DNA from: Parelaphostrongylus tenuis
Lineage: Eukaryota; Nematoda; Chromadorea; Rhabditida; Metastrongylidae
Direction of reading: 5' to 3'
NCBI GenBank assembly: GCA_019055375.1
Contig: JAHQIW010001971.1
Coordinates: forward strand, 62,001 to 126,000
Length of the DNA: 64,000 bases
Shown: positions 48,901-57,500 of the stretch, in pieces
Numbering within the stretch: the stretch's first letter is position 1
How the letters are laid out: every line of letters starts with the position of its first letter
Program-made: the position numbers and the translations under genes
The notes under the pieces: generated by a model
What the model saw: only the letters and a program-made list of their open reading frames with translations
The model's database searches: none
What the model was told of the DNA's origin: nothing

Positions 48901-49190
48901 TATCTGGGGAGAAAAACTTCTATCACTACACTCATCTCAAAAGTAACCTCACCGAATTCTTTGATTGCCAGCTTCAATCTTTCTGAGAAAAAAGTATCCA
49001 ATATTTGCCCAGCAAATGGTTGCATATCGATTGTACAAATGATTATGTTATCAAATATTTGTTGTCTTCGGAACCATGGATGAACCCGTTTCCATAGTTT
49101 CTGAATCAGGTGATCCTCGGTCGGATCCATCCTTCTTTCGCACATGAATGGAGAATGTGGCATAAAAAAAAGCCGAGTAGTACTCCTCAT
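48762..49190 (-). CDS. 142-codon frame, hypothetical
   Basis: A minus-strand frame whose C-terminal 30 or so codons are antisense to the mariner relic. The remainder (KEFGEVTFEMSVVIEVFLPR, YTFRGGEMIIRWNPYQDYTV) has ordinary composition and could be a nematode-type exon, but I recognise no family and see no splice partner. The antisense overlap argues for a chance frame. Confidence 0.18.
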   Translation of the reverse strand: MRSTTRLFFMPHSPFMCERRMDPTEDHLIQKLWKRVHPWFRRQQIFDNIIICTIDMQPFAGQILDTFFSERLKLAIKEFGEVTFEMSVVIEVFLPRYTFRGGEMIIRWNPYQDYTVDVLRGPTQFVDSRLCNVRPNVMLKIG

Positions 49191-49947
49191 GGTGATTATC
49201 TCTACTGCTTTTGTGGAAACTGTAATTGCTTTGGCTGCTCGTCAGAGTGAAATTATCTTTGACTCGTCTATGGTTAGAATTCGATGAGTTTAGCGACTAC
49301 TGTTCTCTCTGAATGATATTCTTTTGTCGTTTTTCTGCAGCAATTTGCAAGTTTGGACGTGAGCTGTTGATTGCATGCGACTCATGCAATACCACAATGT
49401 CGAATGAACAAAGATGTTGCTGAAGGCGTCTTTCGGTGGCTTTCGAAATCTCTGCTTCAATGACGCCAGGGTGAAGATACTGGACTTGTCGGTTGTGATC
49501 TCCTTTGATCTCGAGAATTGAATCTTCCTAAAGATCGACTTATGGATTAGATAAGTCTTAGTCTAGGGTTACTCAAATTTTATGTTTCAACATATTGGCT
49601 TTATTTTCTTTCTCTATAAATGGAATGTTGCTAGAAGGAAAGCGATAGTTTGATTTGTTGCAGGATTTCGATACAACACCGACATCAGTTGGGAAAATTT
49701 AATTCACTAAGATGTCGTCTATATCCTTATAGCAATCTTCGTTGAGGCGCCGTGGCTGAGTGCTTGTGATGCTCGTCGCGGCGCACACGAAGGCCTTGTG
49801 GAATGTGACAGTCAGGTTATCCTAGAGAATGTGAGAGACGTGTTCAACCAGTTTTCTACGACGTTAAAGAAGAAGGCGAAAAGACGAATACCGGAAATAC
49901 GGAAATCCGCACAGTGAGAAAAAACACTGTGAAGACGGATTAAATAA
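49191..49947. other. Left flank of the PLE; no gene
   Basis: Nothing recognised apart from an AT-rich stretch of TAAA repeats close to the element. Confidence 0.4.
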
Positions 49948-50021
49948 ATTAATAAAGTAATTTTAAGTAAATAAATAAGTAAATAAATTAATTTTTTTTC
50001 TCTTTCCTTATTGTATAGTCA

Positions 50022-50029
50022 TATAAATA
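50022..50029 (+). promoter_or_regulatory. TATA-like element in left pLTR
   Basis: TATAAATA about 25-30 bp upstream of the hammerhead. It could drive element transcription; the same sequence in the right repeat would drive downstream read-out. Position and motif only. Confidence 0.4.
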
Positions 50030-50053
50030 AAGCTGCAACGAATAATACGTTCA

Positions 50054-50089
50054 GGCTCTGAAGAAGGCATATTTGCCGAAACGTCAGCC
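50054..50089 (+). ncRNA. Minimalist hammerhead ribozyme, left pLTR
   Basis: Stem I GGCU pairs with AGCC. The core is CUGAAGA followed by one extra A, stem II is GGCA/UGCC with a UAUU loop, then GAAA and CGUC. Stem III is only ACGU with no loop, a palindrome that cannot close within one molecule, so activity would require pairing between two copies. This agrees with the published view that animal PLE hammerheads act as dimers. Sense orientation relative to the RT. Confidence 0.85.
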
Positions 50090-50223
50090 ACAAGCAATCG
50101 AGAAAACCCATCGACCGGAAAGAAGAGCAATCGATTGGGAAAAGATACCAACCTCGTGAAGCTTTAAATAAAGATTAGTTTTCTAAGCTTTTCTTCTCAT
50201 TTTCAAAGTTTTATATTATTAAC

Positions 50224-52386
50224 ATGCCGAGGTTTCAAGAAAGTCGGTCTTTCGAGTTGTTACAAAATGTACCAGCTAAACATTTCCGACTTGTCAGGGA
50301 CGTATTATCGTTAAGGCAAAAAATCGTCTTAATTAGACAGAAGACCTACTTTCTTAGCCGCTGCATAAAAAACAAGGTCATTCCTAATTTTATAAAACAT
50401 AGGAAACTGCATGAAATGTGTGGCTTACCAAATGATTCACGCCAAATACTGAACATTCATATGCGCTTATTACGCATTTGTCTACAAAATACAAAAAACA
50501 AACTGTTTTCACTTCTGGAAAAATGCGTCTATAAAGAACATCATTGTGTGCAGTATTTGGATAGGAATCTTTGGAAAAGAATAGTAGATGAATCTATGTC
50601 TATTTGTGACGATATGACATATGACATAAAACATAGATTGCGGAGAAAATTTGAAAATCTAATGCGGGAGCAAAATCCTAGTTCAAGTTCAGGCTCAAAA
50701 AGTAAAAGAAACTGCGATCCTGGCAAGTTCGAAGGAGAATCTGAGGTAAAAAACGCGCCAAAACCCTCCAGAGTTACCACATTAGGAGGCATAACCCTCA
50801 CGGATAGTGCGCAATCACTATTGGAATTAGGGCCAAGTTTTGCACCTGCTCAATCCCTTTCCAAAACATCGTTGCGCGCTATCGCTTGTAATTTGCACGA
50901 GGTCCTAGATCAACTCCGTTATAAAGCGAAACAAGAAAGGTTAGGTCTAGCACAGCGTCGAGAGGCAACATTACCACCACCTCCTTTCCCACGAACGTTC
51001 TTTAAACAACAACAACCTGAAAGCGAAATTGACTCAATCTTCCGTACATTTTCAGACGAACTCTTCCACATACTTAATCGCTACCGACAAAGCAAATTCA
51101 GCTCCAACCTAACCAAAAAACAAAAGCATGGTATAAAAGAAGTCCGAGAGCTGATAAACTCAAAAAGAGTCCGGTTATCTATTAGCGATAAGGGTGGGGA
51201 ATTTGTAGTTATTCCTCGTCAGTTGGATGTTGATATAACGGAGAAACATCTCCAAGATGCTTCTCTCTATCGACCTTCCTCTGAAAAGGAATATAAATCA
51301 CAATGCCGAAAACTGAATGAAGAATGGGTCCGGACGGCAAAAGCTGCGGGTTTACAACAATCTCTTATCCGTCAACTAAAAATTGAATCGCCAACTTGCC
51401 CCGTCCTATACACACTCATTAAAACACATAAAATTTCTGCTAATGATTTTGGGTCTACCGATCCATCTACATTCAAAGTTAGACCAATCATTAGCTGTGT
51501 AGGCGGGCCGACGGATAGGATTACTTGGTTTCTTGGCCTCATTTTGTCGCAATTACTGAAGTTCATACCAACCCATCTCCCCAACACCAATATATTCCTA
51601 GAGCACCTTAAAAATGCGCGTCCAAATCATACGTACGTAATGGAGTCGTTTGATGTTACAGCGCTCTATACAAACGTCTCAAATGACGTCGCAATACAAG
51701 CCACTCATGAATTACTGATAGAGAACATAGAAAACGTAGATATGTTTGGCTTGTCGGTCCAACAGCTTATCACACTCCTTAGGTCATGTCTAAGCTGTTC
51801 GATATTTAGGTGGTCGGGAAAATATTTCGCGCAAATTAGAGGGTTGGCAATGGGGCAAAGACTAGCACCCAGCTTAGCCATCGCTTTCATGTCAAAAGTG
51901 GAAGCTCCAGTTCTCCATCGGCGTCCAATACTCTACTGTCGCTATATAGACGACTGTTTCATCATCTGCTCTACACAAGAGGAGATGGATAAGTATTTCG
52001 AAATCCTGAACGGACAGTCAGAGTTTATTAAGTTGACGCGAGAACATCCAAATTCAGAGAGCTGGCTTCCCTTCTTGAACGTTCAAGTTCAACTTAATGA
52101 AAGTGGCTATAGCACAAAATGGTACCGCAAGCCTAGTAATAAAAACATCTTAGTACATTACCTTTCTTCCCATCCCTCACATACTAAAAAGGCACTTATC
52201 CGAAATATGTATCGAACAGCTGTAAGTGTCTGTACGGGAGACGATGAAAGAAGGGAATCACTAGAGTTAGCGCGAAAAATAGCCATTTCTAATGGGTACA
52301 AAGAAAGAACAACAGCCAACGTTAGGCCCAAAAGGAGCGAAAAGCCTCGCAATGGGAACGATCAGGGTGCCACACATAAACAATGA
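50224..52386 (+). CDS. PLE reverse transcriptase
   Basis: 720 residues. The N-terminal third is basic with no motif I can name. The RT core runs from about residue 310 to 640. Visible PLE-type motifs: KGGEFVVIPRQLDVD (fingers), LYTLIKTHK then FKVRPIIS (motif 2/A upstream), SFDVTALYTNV with catalytic Asp477, GLAMGQRLAPSLA (motif B), CRYIDDCF with catalytic Asp576-Asp577 (574-577 YIDD), and WLPFLNV and TKWYRKPSNKN (motifs D/E). The start is the Met of MPRF, also kept in relics at 13450, 23785 and 42566. It copies element RNA by target-primed reverse transcription. All catalytic aspartates are present. It ends 28 codons after its frame overlaps the endonuclease frame. Confidence 0.95.
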   Translation: MPRFQESRSFELLQNVPAKHFRLVRDVLSLRQKIVLIRQKTYFLSRCIKNKVIPNFIKHRKLHEMCGLPNDSRQILNIHMRLLRICLQNTKNKLFSLLEKCVYKEHHCVQYLDRNLWKRIVDESMSICDDMTYDIKHRLRRKFENLMREQNPSSSSGSKSKRNCDPGKFEGESEVKNAPKPSRVTTLGGITLTDSAQSLLELGPSFAPAQSLSKTSLRAIACNLHEVLDQLRYKAKQERLGLAQRREATLPPPPFPRTFFKQQQPESEIDSIFRTFSDELFHILNRYRQSKFSSNLTKKQKHGIKEVRELINSKRVRLSISDKGGEFVVIPRQLDVDITEKHLQDASLYRPSSEKEYKSQCRKLNEEWVRTAKAAGLQQSLIRQLKIESPTCPVLYTLIKTHKISANDFGSTDPSTFKVRPIISCVGGPTDRITWFLGLILSQLLKFIPTHLPNTNIFLEHLKNARPNHTYVMESFDVTALYTNVSNDVAIQATHELLIENIENVDMFGLSVQQLITLLRSCLSCSIFRWSGKYFAQIRGLAMGQRLAPSLAIAFMSKVEAPVLHRRPILYCRYIDDCFIICSTQEEMDKYFEILNGQSEFIKLTREHPNSESWLPFLNVQVQLNESGYSTKWYRKPSNKNILVHYLSSHPSHTKKALIRNMYRTAVSVCTGDDERRESLELARKIAISNGYKERTTANVRPKRSEKPRNGNDQGATHKQ

Positions 52387-52930
52387 GGTACCTCTTGTAC
52401 TACCTTTCATGACAGACGAAGTCAGTACCGCTATTAGAAAGTGTCTGAAAAACAGTGGTCTAGAAGATTCTGTAGGAATTGTAGAAATTCCGCCTAAAAC
52501 ACTGCGTCGTCAATTAGTTCGAAACCGCTTGTATGACCGTCTATGTAATACGAAGGACTGCGTTATTTGCCCCAACGGTAGAGACGGCGATTGCATGAGC
52601 GTAGGTACAATATACCTAATCTCTTGTAAGACATGTGGTGATGAATATATTGGCGAAACAGGCAGACCACTTCACATCCGGATTAAAGAGCACCTAGATG
52701 GAAAAGCAAATAAAGACCCAGGTAAACCTCTAGGTACACATAGGATTCAAAGACACAACGATGATGACTTCGAGGTAGTAGTCAAAATTCTAGGGCACGA
52801 ACCAAAGACATCGGCGCGAAAGACCCTTGAAGCTTTTTGGATAAATTCCAAAAACCCGCAAATGAACAAAAAGGGAGAGTGCCTTAACATAACCAACCAT
52901 ATGGCACCTTATCTCAGATTAATTTTCTAG
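52292..52930 (+). CDS. PLE GIY-YIG endonuclease
   Basis: 212 codons from the first Met, in the +1 frame relative to the RT and overlapping it by 95 nt. Residues 35-75 form a linker (LPFMTDEVSTAIRK). Cys85, 90, 93 and 101 could form the PLE zinc-binding cluster; Cys112 and 115 add a CxxC. The nuclease has TIY (106-108) and YIG (119-121), Arg at 128-130, His134, and Glu180 in TLEAFWI, the expected metal-binding Glu. It nicks target DNA to prime reverse transcription. In known PLEs it is fused to the RT, so the true protein probably needs a +1 frameshift near 52330, or this copy has lost or gained one base. The first Met may not be a real start. Confidence 0.93.
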   Translation: MGTKKEQQPTLGPKGAKSLAMGTIRVPHINNEVPLVLPFMTDEVSTAIRKCLKNSGLEDSVGIVEIPPKTLRRQLVRNRLYDRLCNTKDCVICPNGRDGDCMSVGTIYLISCKTCGDEYIGETGRPLHIRIKEHLDGKANKDPGKPLGTHRIQRHNDDDFEVVVKILGHEPKTSARKTLEAFWINSKNPQMNKKGECLNITNHMAPYLRLIF

Positions 52931-53101
52931 CATGGGTCCCAGCTGACACCTATGCATAGTTTGATCTATTGACATGGGGGCGGGTTCATACGTCACTCTG
53001 GCGCTAACAACATAGGTAGTCCCTGGATTAGATGGTTAGGTGAGTGGTTTTTCCCTGAATCGATTTTCGCTTACAATACCTTAGATTTTCAAATAATTTT
53101 T

Positions 53102-53328
53102 TTTTTTTTCTCTTTCCTTATTGTATAGTCATATAAATAAAGCTGCAACGAATAATACGTTCAGGCTCTGAAGAAGGCATATTTGCCGAAACGTCAGCCA
53201 CAAGCAATCGAGAAAACCCATCGACCGGAAAGAAGAGCAATCGATTGGGAAAAGATACCAACCTCGTGAAGCTTTAAATAAAGATTAGTTTTCTAAGCTT
53301 TTCTTCTCATTTTCAAAGTTTTATATTA
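53102..53328 (+). repeat. Right pseudo-LTR of the PLE
   Basis: Copy of 49992-50218, including the TATA-like element (53132-53139), the hammerhead and AATAAA-like motifs that may provide the 3' end of element RNA. Confidence 0.92.
53164..53199 (+). ncRNA. Minimalist hammerhead ribozyme, right pLTR
   Basis: Identical to the left-repeat ribozyme, offset by 3110 bp. A transcript crossing both repeats would carry two hammerheads, allowing the dimeric form and release of a 3110-nt RNA. Confidence 0.85.
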
Positions 53329-53489
53329 ATAAAGTAGTTAAGGTGTTTTCCGTCGAGAGATATCCACGACTTCTGCTGGAAGTGTTGCTTTTGAATGTGA
53401 GTTTCATGGATGGTTTTGATCGTAATGATAAATAATACACCAGATTTTCAGCTTTTATTGTCTTTTTCGCAGTTTTGTGTTGTATCATA

Positions 53490-53770
53490 TGTACCTAAGA
53501 GAACTGAGTGATGGGCAGAAATGCGACCTCAGACGGGAGTCGAACCCGCGCTTTGTGCTACCACTCAGTCTACAACATCTCTATGTTAGCTATCGTCCTT
53601 AACAGGTTTGGTCGGGTATGCGATTTCGTTTTATAAATCCTGTTGAGCTGACAGTTATTGTGAAATTTGATAGTTCAGATTTCTAGTGTTTTTACTGCCT
53701 TTCTCGCACGTTTATGATGTTTCATATGTACCTAAGAGAATTGATGCTGAGCAAAAATACCAACTGTATA
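53490..53770 (-). repeat. Partial copies of the 46-kb foldback family
   Basis: At 53490-53665, ACCTAAGAGAACTGAGTGAT, a minus-strand tRNA-like T arm (GGGTTCGACTCCCG) and TTTGGTCGGGTATGCG match the left arm of the 46-kb foldback, with the 5' half of the tRNA-like part deleted. A second fragment (TACCTAAGAGAATTGA) begins near 53730. Text TATGATGTTTCATA upstream matches 23850-23865. Confidence 0.7.
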
Positions 53771-55029
53771 CGTAATGATAAACTTATACAGCCTTTCACC
53801 CTATTCGTTCCATTCCAATCCGTACGTTTTTGTAGCTATAACTATATATTGGCTGTAACTATTATTCGATAATGAATGAATTGAGCCTTTATCGCAGGAA
53901 GAGTGATAGCACAGCAGGAGTACGGGCACGCAGTGGTTAGCAGGAAAGGGTGAAACATTGGTTTTACTTTCGCTCGCGTATGGAAGTTCTGCATTTCATT
54001 CAACATTGTTGGTCACATAGTTTTGCATTATGTCAGTACTAAATGCTTGAGCAGAGTTTGCACGTCAATTTTGAATCTGTGCAAAGGCAGTGAACATAAC
54101 TAGAATTATCACCACAAGTTAATTATCGCTTTATTTTCTCAAAGCTGGAACTTTTATTTGCAGTATAAACAGTTTTCAGACAAACATGATCACTACAGGT
54201 TTGTTCCAAGTAGCATGATTATTGATGATACAGATAAAGGAACGATGGCACAACCTGTGTTAGCAGTTTCCTGTAGCGATTCATACTGTCTTATTTTCTT
54301 TCTGGCGACTGCATTACCTTAAAAAAGAACTTTACTGTGAAGGTAGAGAGTGTATAACTCTGCAAAATTTTCAACATTCTTCAATCATTACAAGTGTTTT
54401 GACAAACCCATTCGTTTTCTTGAAGTTTCTTCACCATCATTATCATCATCAGGTGGCTCCGCCGATTGCTCATCCTCTGAAAGTGCGGTGTCCCCACTAT
54501 CTTCACTATCTTAAAAACGTCGTTATCATTATAAAGAAATGTCCTCAGTATCCATAAAATACCTTCATTTTGAGTGTTTTATTAAGACCACGCTCAAATT
54601 TCAATAGATCTCTTCATTATTGTTTAAGCCAACATATCATGTGGTCTGGTAAATGGGATCAATAGAAATAAAATATACATAAAATGTTGTCTTGACAGTA
54701 GACATCAGCCGAACTTAAAGAGATAAAAAAATTTATGTCTGCTCTAATACAAATTTTTTGCTTGCCTTGTGATGGAGTGCTATCTCCTTCAGCATTAGCT
54801 TCTTCAGACATGGCCGTGGACTCGCTATTGTCAGCATCTTTAACAAAAAAGCTGGTCTATACAACCAGGTTTTTAAGATGTTCTGCAGCTATGTTGATAT
54901 TTTCTCCCACCTGTGCTTTCCAGCGTGGCTGATGCATCATTTTTGTTGGCACCTTCTTCACCCTCCACTTCTATCAATGAACTTACATAGAATTGACTGT
55001 TTTTAAAACCTCCTAATAAACATTCAAAT
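53771..55029. other. No recognisable gene
   Basis: The frame at 54735-54932 is unrecognised. TCATCATTATCATCATC near 54431-54450 is a small ATC-rich run. Confidence 0.4.
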
Positions 55030-55074
55030 TAATTCTAAAAAAGAATGTTTTGAGCCTAACGAGGTTGGTACGCC

Positions 55075-55126
55075 AGGGCCATACACCAGTGTTTCGGAGG
55101 AATCGGCCTCCTCGTCAGTGAACCCT
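55075..55126 (-). ncRNA. Hammerhead ribozyme with intact core (55-kb family)
   Basis: Minus strand: CUGACGA, stem II GGAGG/CCUCC closed by CCGAUU, GAAA, stem III ACAC/GUGU with a UG turn, cleavage-site A, then UGGCCC. Stem I is formed by the preceding GGGUUCA with one bulge or mismatch. All conserved core positions are present. Stem III is longer than in the minimalist PLE type, but its near-palindrome also favours dimers. Confidence 0.85.
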
Positions 55127-55273
55127 CAACAGTCAATCTTATGGATTAATTTTGGTCTACTAACCGAAATCCATCGACTGAAAAGTGGTGATGGACCAGT
55201 GTCATCGTACACTATGCCATCACACCACATACGCCTCCCTCCTTGCTACAATGCAGGGCTTAATGTGGGGCGG

Positions 55274-55322
55274 GGGTCACCGACGAGGAGGGCGAAACCT
55301 CCGAAACACCGGTGTATGGCCC
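55274..55322 (+). ncRNA. Hammerhead ribozyme, U4 mutated (55-kb family)
   Basis: Plus strand: stem I GGGUCA/UGGCCC (6 bp with one G-U), core CCGACGA (U4 changed to C), stem II GGAGG/CCUCC with GCGAAA loop, GAAA, stem III palindrome ACACCGGUGU, cleavage-site A. The U4 change is expected to reduce or abolish cutting. Confidence 0.8.
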
Positions 55323-55375
55323 TGGCGTACCAACCTCGTTTAGGCTTGAAACATTCTTTTTTGGAATTCTTTTGA

Positions 55376-55850
55376 ATGAACTTACAGTTTTCGCGGTTGG
55401 ATGACGAGTGATGTCAGTGGAATTATTATCTTTATTAGCTTTATTTATCTATTGGATGTGCAAACATGACTCCGCCATTTTTTTCGCTCTAGTGATTGTA
55501 AAAATAAGGATATGCAAATTCTTTTTAAATAATTAGAAACGCGTTAAAGACGCTATTTATCTATATCTTTCTCGTACACAAAATATTTATATGGTGATTT
55601 TTATAGGACTTCGAAGATGACGACTTATGTACCCGCAGACGACTTTTTTCAAATTACCCAATTTGTAATCTGAGTTTGGTAATGTCATGTGGTAATTTGA
55701 CGGTGCAATGTCGGGGAGTAGGTGAGTAAGGTAAAACCTCCTAAGCCTCACCTCAGATCTTTCATGACGCTTTCAATTGCTCTCGCAACATGAAATCGAA
55801 CTGTATCGTGCAGCTAAATTGCAGAGTTTGTGCAGTTATGAATTTTTGAA
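55376..55850. other. No recognisable gene
   Basis: Nothing recognised. Confidence 0.35.
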
Positions 55851-55854
55851 ATTA

Positions 55855-56165
55855 ATTTTGCAATCAAATCGCATGACTTTAATATTCTTCAATTGCGCAA
55901 TCTCTTGTAAACATTTTGTTACACAAGTTGCCTGCACTTACTTCAAGATGGAGCTCTCTTCAAGCTTCATTACTCTTGTGTGTAGCTTCACTAGCATTTC
56001 CCCTACGCGCCATTCGTGTATGAGTAGCAAGCGATTTTGTTCCCACGACAGCTCCATCTTGATGCAAGTTTAGACAAATTATGTATTGAAATGTTCATGA
56101 GAAAACACGTAATCGGACAATACCAAAATCAAGCAATTTTAATTATCACATCTGGGTAATAAATC
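55855..56165. repeat. mariner foldback: two 5' ends facing inwards
   Basis: The left part (55855-55955, plus) carries the mariner leader and start (TTCAATTGCGCAATC, AACATTTTGTTACAC, CTTCAAGATGGAGCTC). The right part (55956-56165, minus) carries the same leader and the start of the HTH frame from an ATG at 56057 (MELSWEQNRLLLIHEWRVGE). The two meet inside the coding start, giving a palindromic element with mariner 5' ends at both outer edges. The plus-strand frame 55777-56073 is a shadow. Confidence 0.55.
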
Positions 56166-56984
56166 TGCAAACTAATGGTCCCACAAAAGGCGTTTTTCGG
56201 GTACAAAAGTCGTAACCTTCGCAGTCCTATACAAACTACCATATAACAAATTAATGAAATTAACAAATTATTGAATTATAACAAATTATTATCACACAAT
56301 CATATAACAAATTTTGTATATAAAGATACGGACAAATAGCATTTTTTCATATCTTCATTTTCCTATTATTACAGCAAAAAATTATCAAACGGCCGAGTGT
56401 TAATGATGACCTTATAGAACTACACAGTGGATGTTATTCCAGAATGTTCTAGAATGCACAAGGGAGCTGAATACCCCAAGATTGACCACTCAAAGTGAGA
56501 ACGAGATCAATTTGCTAAAGACAAACCGGCTTTTTGAAAATGTATCCCAAGCAGAGCGTATCGAGCCATCAGGGGAGGAGAGGCTAATCTCTAGCATAAT
56601 TGCTCTTTCAATATTTTAGTTAGATTCATGAACTACTAATCTATATATATCATTACAGACAATAAGAATAGCCCTTGTTGAAGCGATAAATTGATGATCG
56701 TCCTACGTCTAGCGCACGCTGTCTTTAGTTTCGATCTCTTTTCAGTGCCATTAGCCACAAGCATGCTTCGCCCATATTGAACATCGAGACTGCTCCACAC
56801 GTATAAGGTGGTTCTGTTCACTCCCACTGTATGCCGTCCTCGACGCCTTTGAAGCTCATCCACCTCTATGCTGCTCCTGGCCTTATGGTTATGTAGTCGA
56901 ACACTTTGCCTATATAAATGAACCGTTCTACTATACACGCCTCTATTGCTCATGTGATAAATTGTGTAAAAAGTTCGTGCCGTT
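56166..56984. other. No recognisable gene
   Basis: The minus-strand frame 56636-56953 (105 codons, Arg-rich) is unrecognised and I do not support it as a gene. Confidence 0.35.
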
Positions 56985-57500
56985 TCGGTTTAAATATAAG
57001 TTTGCAATAGAGCTACATAGTTTTGTTATCGTTCAATTGCAAATTTTTGCGAACATTTTAGTATACAGATTCCCTATCCTTGTTTTGACATGGAGCTGTC
57101 CTGCGAACAAATTCACTTGCTAGTCATACACCGATGGCGCGTAGGGGAAAATGATAATGAAGTAGCACACAAGATTAATGGGGCTTGAGGTAATGATACG
57201 GTTGTAAAAAGGACGTCTAGAAAGCGATTTGCAAAGTTCAAAGCTGGAGAGAACCATCTGAAGGATTAGTCGCGCTTGGGCTGCCCACAGGAAGTTGATT
57301 GTCAAGCTGTCCTTGAGATGGTCGAAGAGAACGCCGCAATGACATGGCCGAGTGCTAGCCCAAGAGATTGGTTGTTGCTTCAAGACCATCGCCAAAATCC
57401 TGCAGTCAATGGAGAATAAATCGATTGTGGCGATCGATGAGGAATTCTAATTATTAGTTTTGTCCTTTGCTCGGAGCAAAGTACTGAAAAAATTTTGTCA
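56985..57500 (+). mobile_element. mariner deletion derivative (N-terminal helix-turn-helix only)
   Basis: A degraded plus-strand frame from the ATG at 57091 reads MELSCEQIHLLVIHRWRVGE, then VVKRTSRKRFAKFKAGE, then DCQAVLEMVEENAAMT. This is the mariner HTH DNA-binding region with stops. After about 110 codons it passes into TTATTAGTTTTGTCCTTTGC, CGGAGCAAAG, the same 3' segment that ends the copies at 7735-8215 and 10270-10545. The catalytic domain is absent. The minus-strand frame 57120-57395 is antisense to this relic. Confidence 0.7.

Larger units (their letters stand above)
49992..50218 (+). repeat. Left pseudo-LTR of the PLE
   Basis: 227 bp, matching 53102-53328 without visible difference. 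It contains a TATA-like TATAAATA at 50022-50029, a minimalist hammerhead at 50054-50089, and the AAATAAAG motif near 50166. The RT start codon is 6 bp downstream of its end. Confidence 0.92.
49948..53336 (+). mobile_element. Near-complete Penelope-like element with hammerhead pLTRs
   Basis: The element comprises a left terminal repeat (49992-50218), an RT frame (50224-52386), a GIY-YIG frame (52292-52930), a short 3' region and a right terminal repeat (53102-53328). The two 227-bp repeats look identical base for base, suggesting recent insertion. A 12-bp match ATTAATAAAGTA flanks the element (49948-49959 and 53325-53336) and may be the target-site duplication, with a TAAA-rich filler of about 30 bp between it and the left repeat. 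PLEs carry a telomerase-related RT plus GIY-YIG nuclease, and their repeats carry hammerheads in many animals. The exact clade (Nematis, Neptune or another GIY-YIG PLE) needs a tree. Confidence 0.93.
55030..55375. repeat. Inverted pair of hammerhead-bearing leaders
   Basis: The left arm (about 55030-55131, minus) and right arm (about 55265-55375, plus) are inverted copies that include a full hammerhead and the tail CCTGGCGTACCAACCTCG plus AAACATTCTTTT. They diverge from a 130-bp centre. The tail resembles the PLE repeat (TACCAACCTCGT at 50146), so these are probably leaders of another PLE family or a derived non-autonomous element. The frame at 55118-55375 lies inside it and is not a gene. 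Confidence 0.8.

Noticed and set aside
55118..55375. 85-codon plus-strand frame
   Set aside because: It runs through the inverted hammerhead repeat and is explained by repeat sequence.
56636..56953. 105-codon minus-strand frame, considered as a retroelement fragment
   Set aside because: I looked for RT or endonuclease motifs and found none. The Arg-rich composition alone is not evidence.
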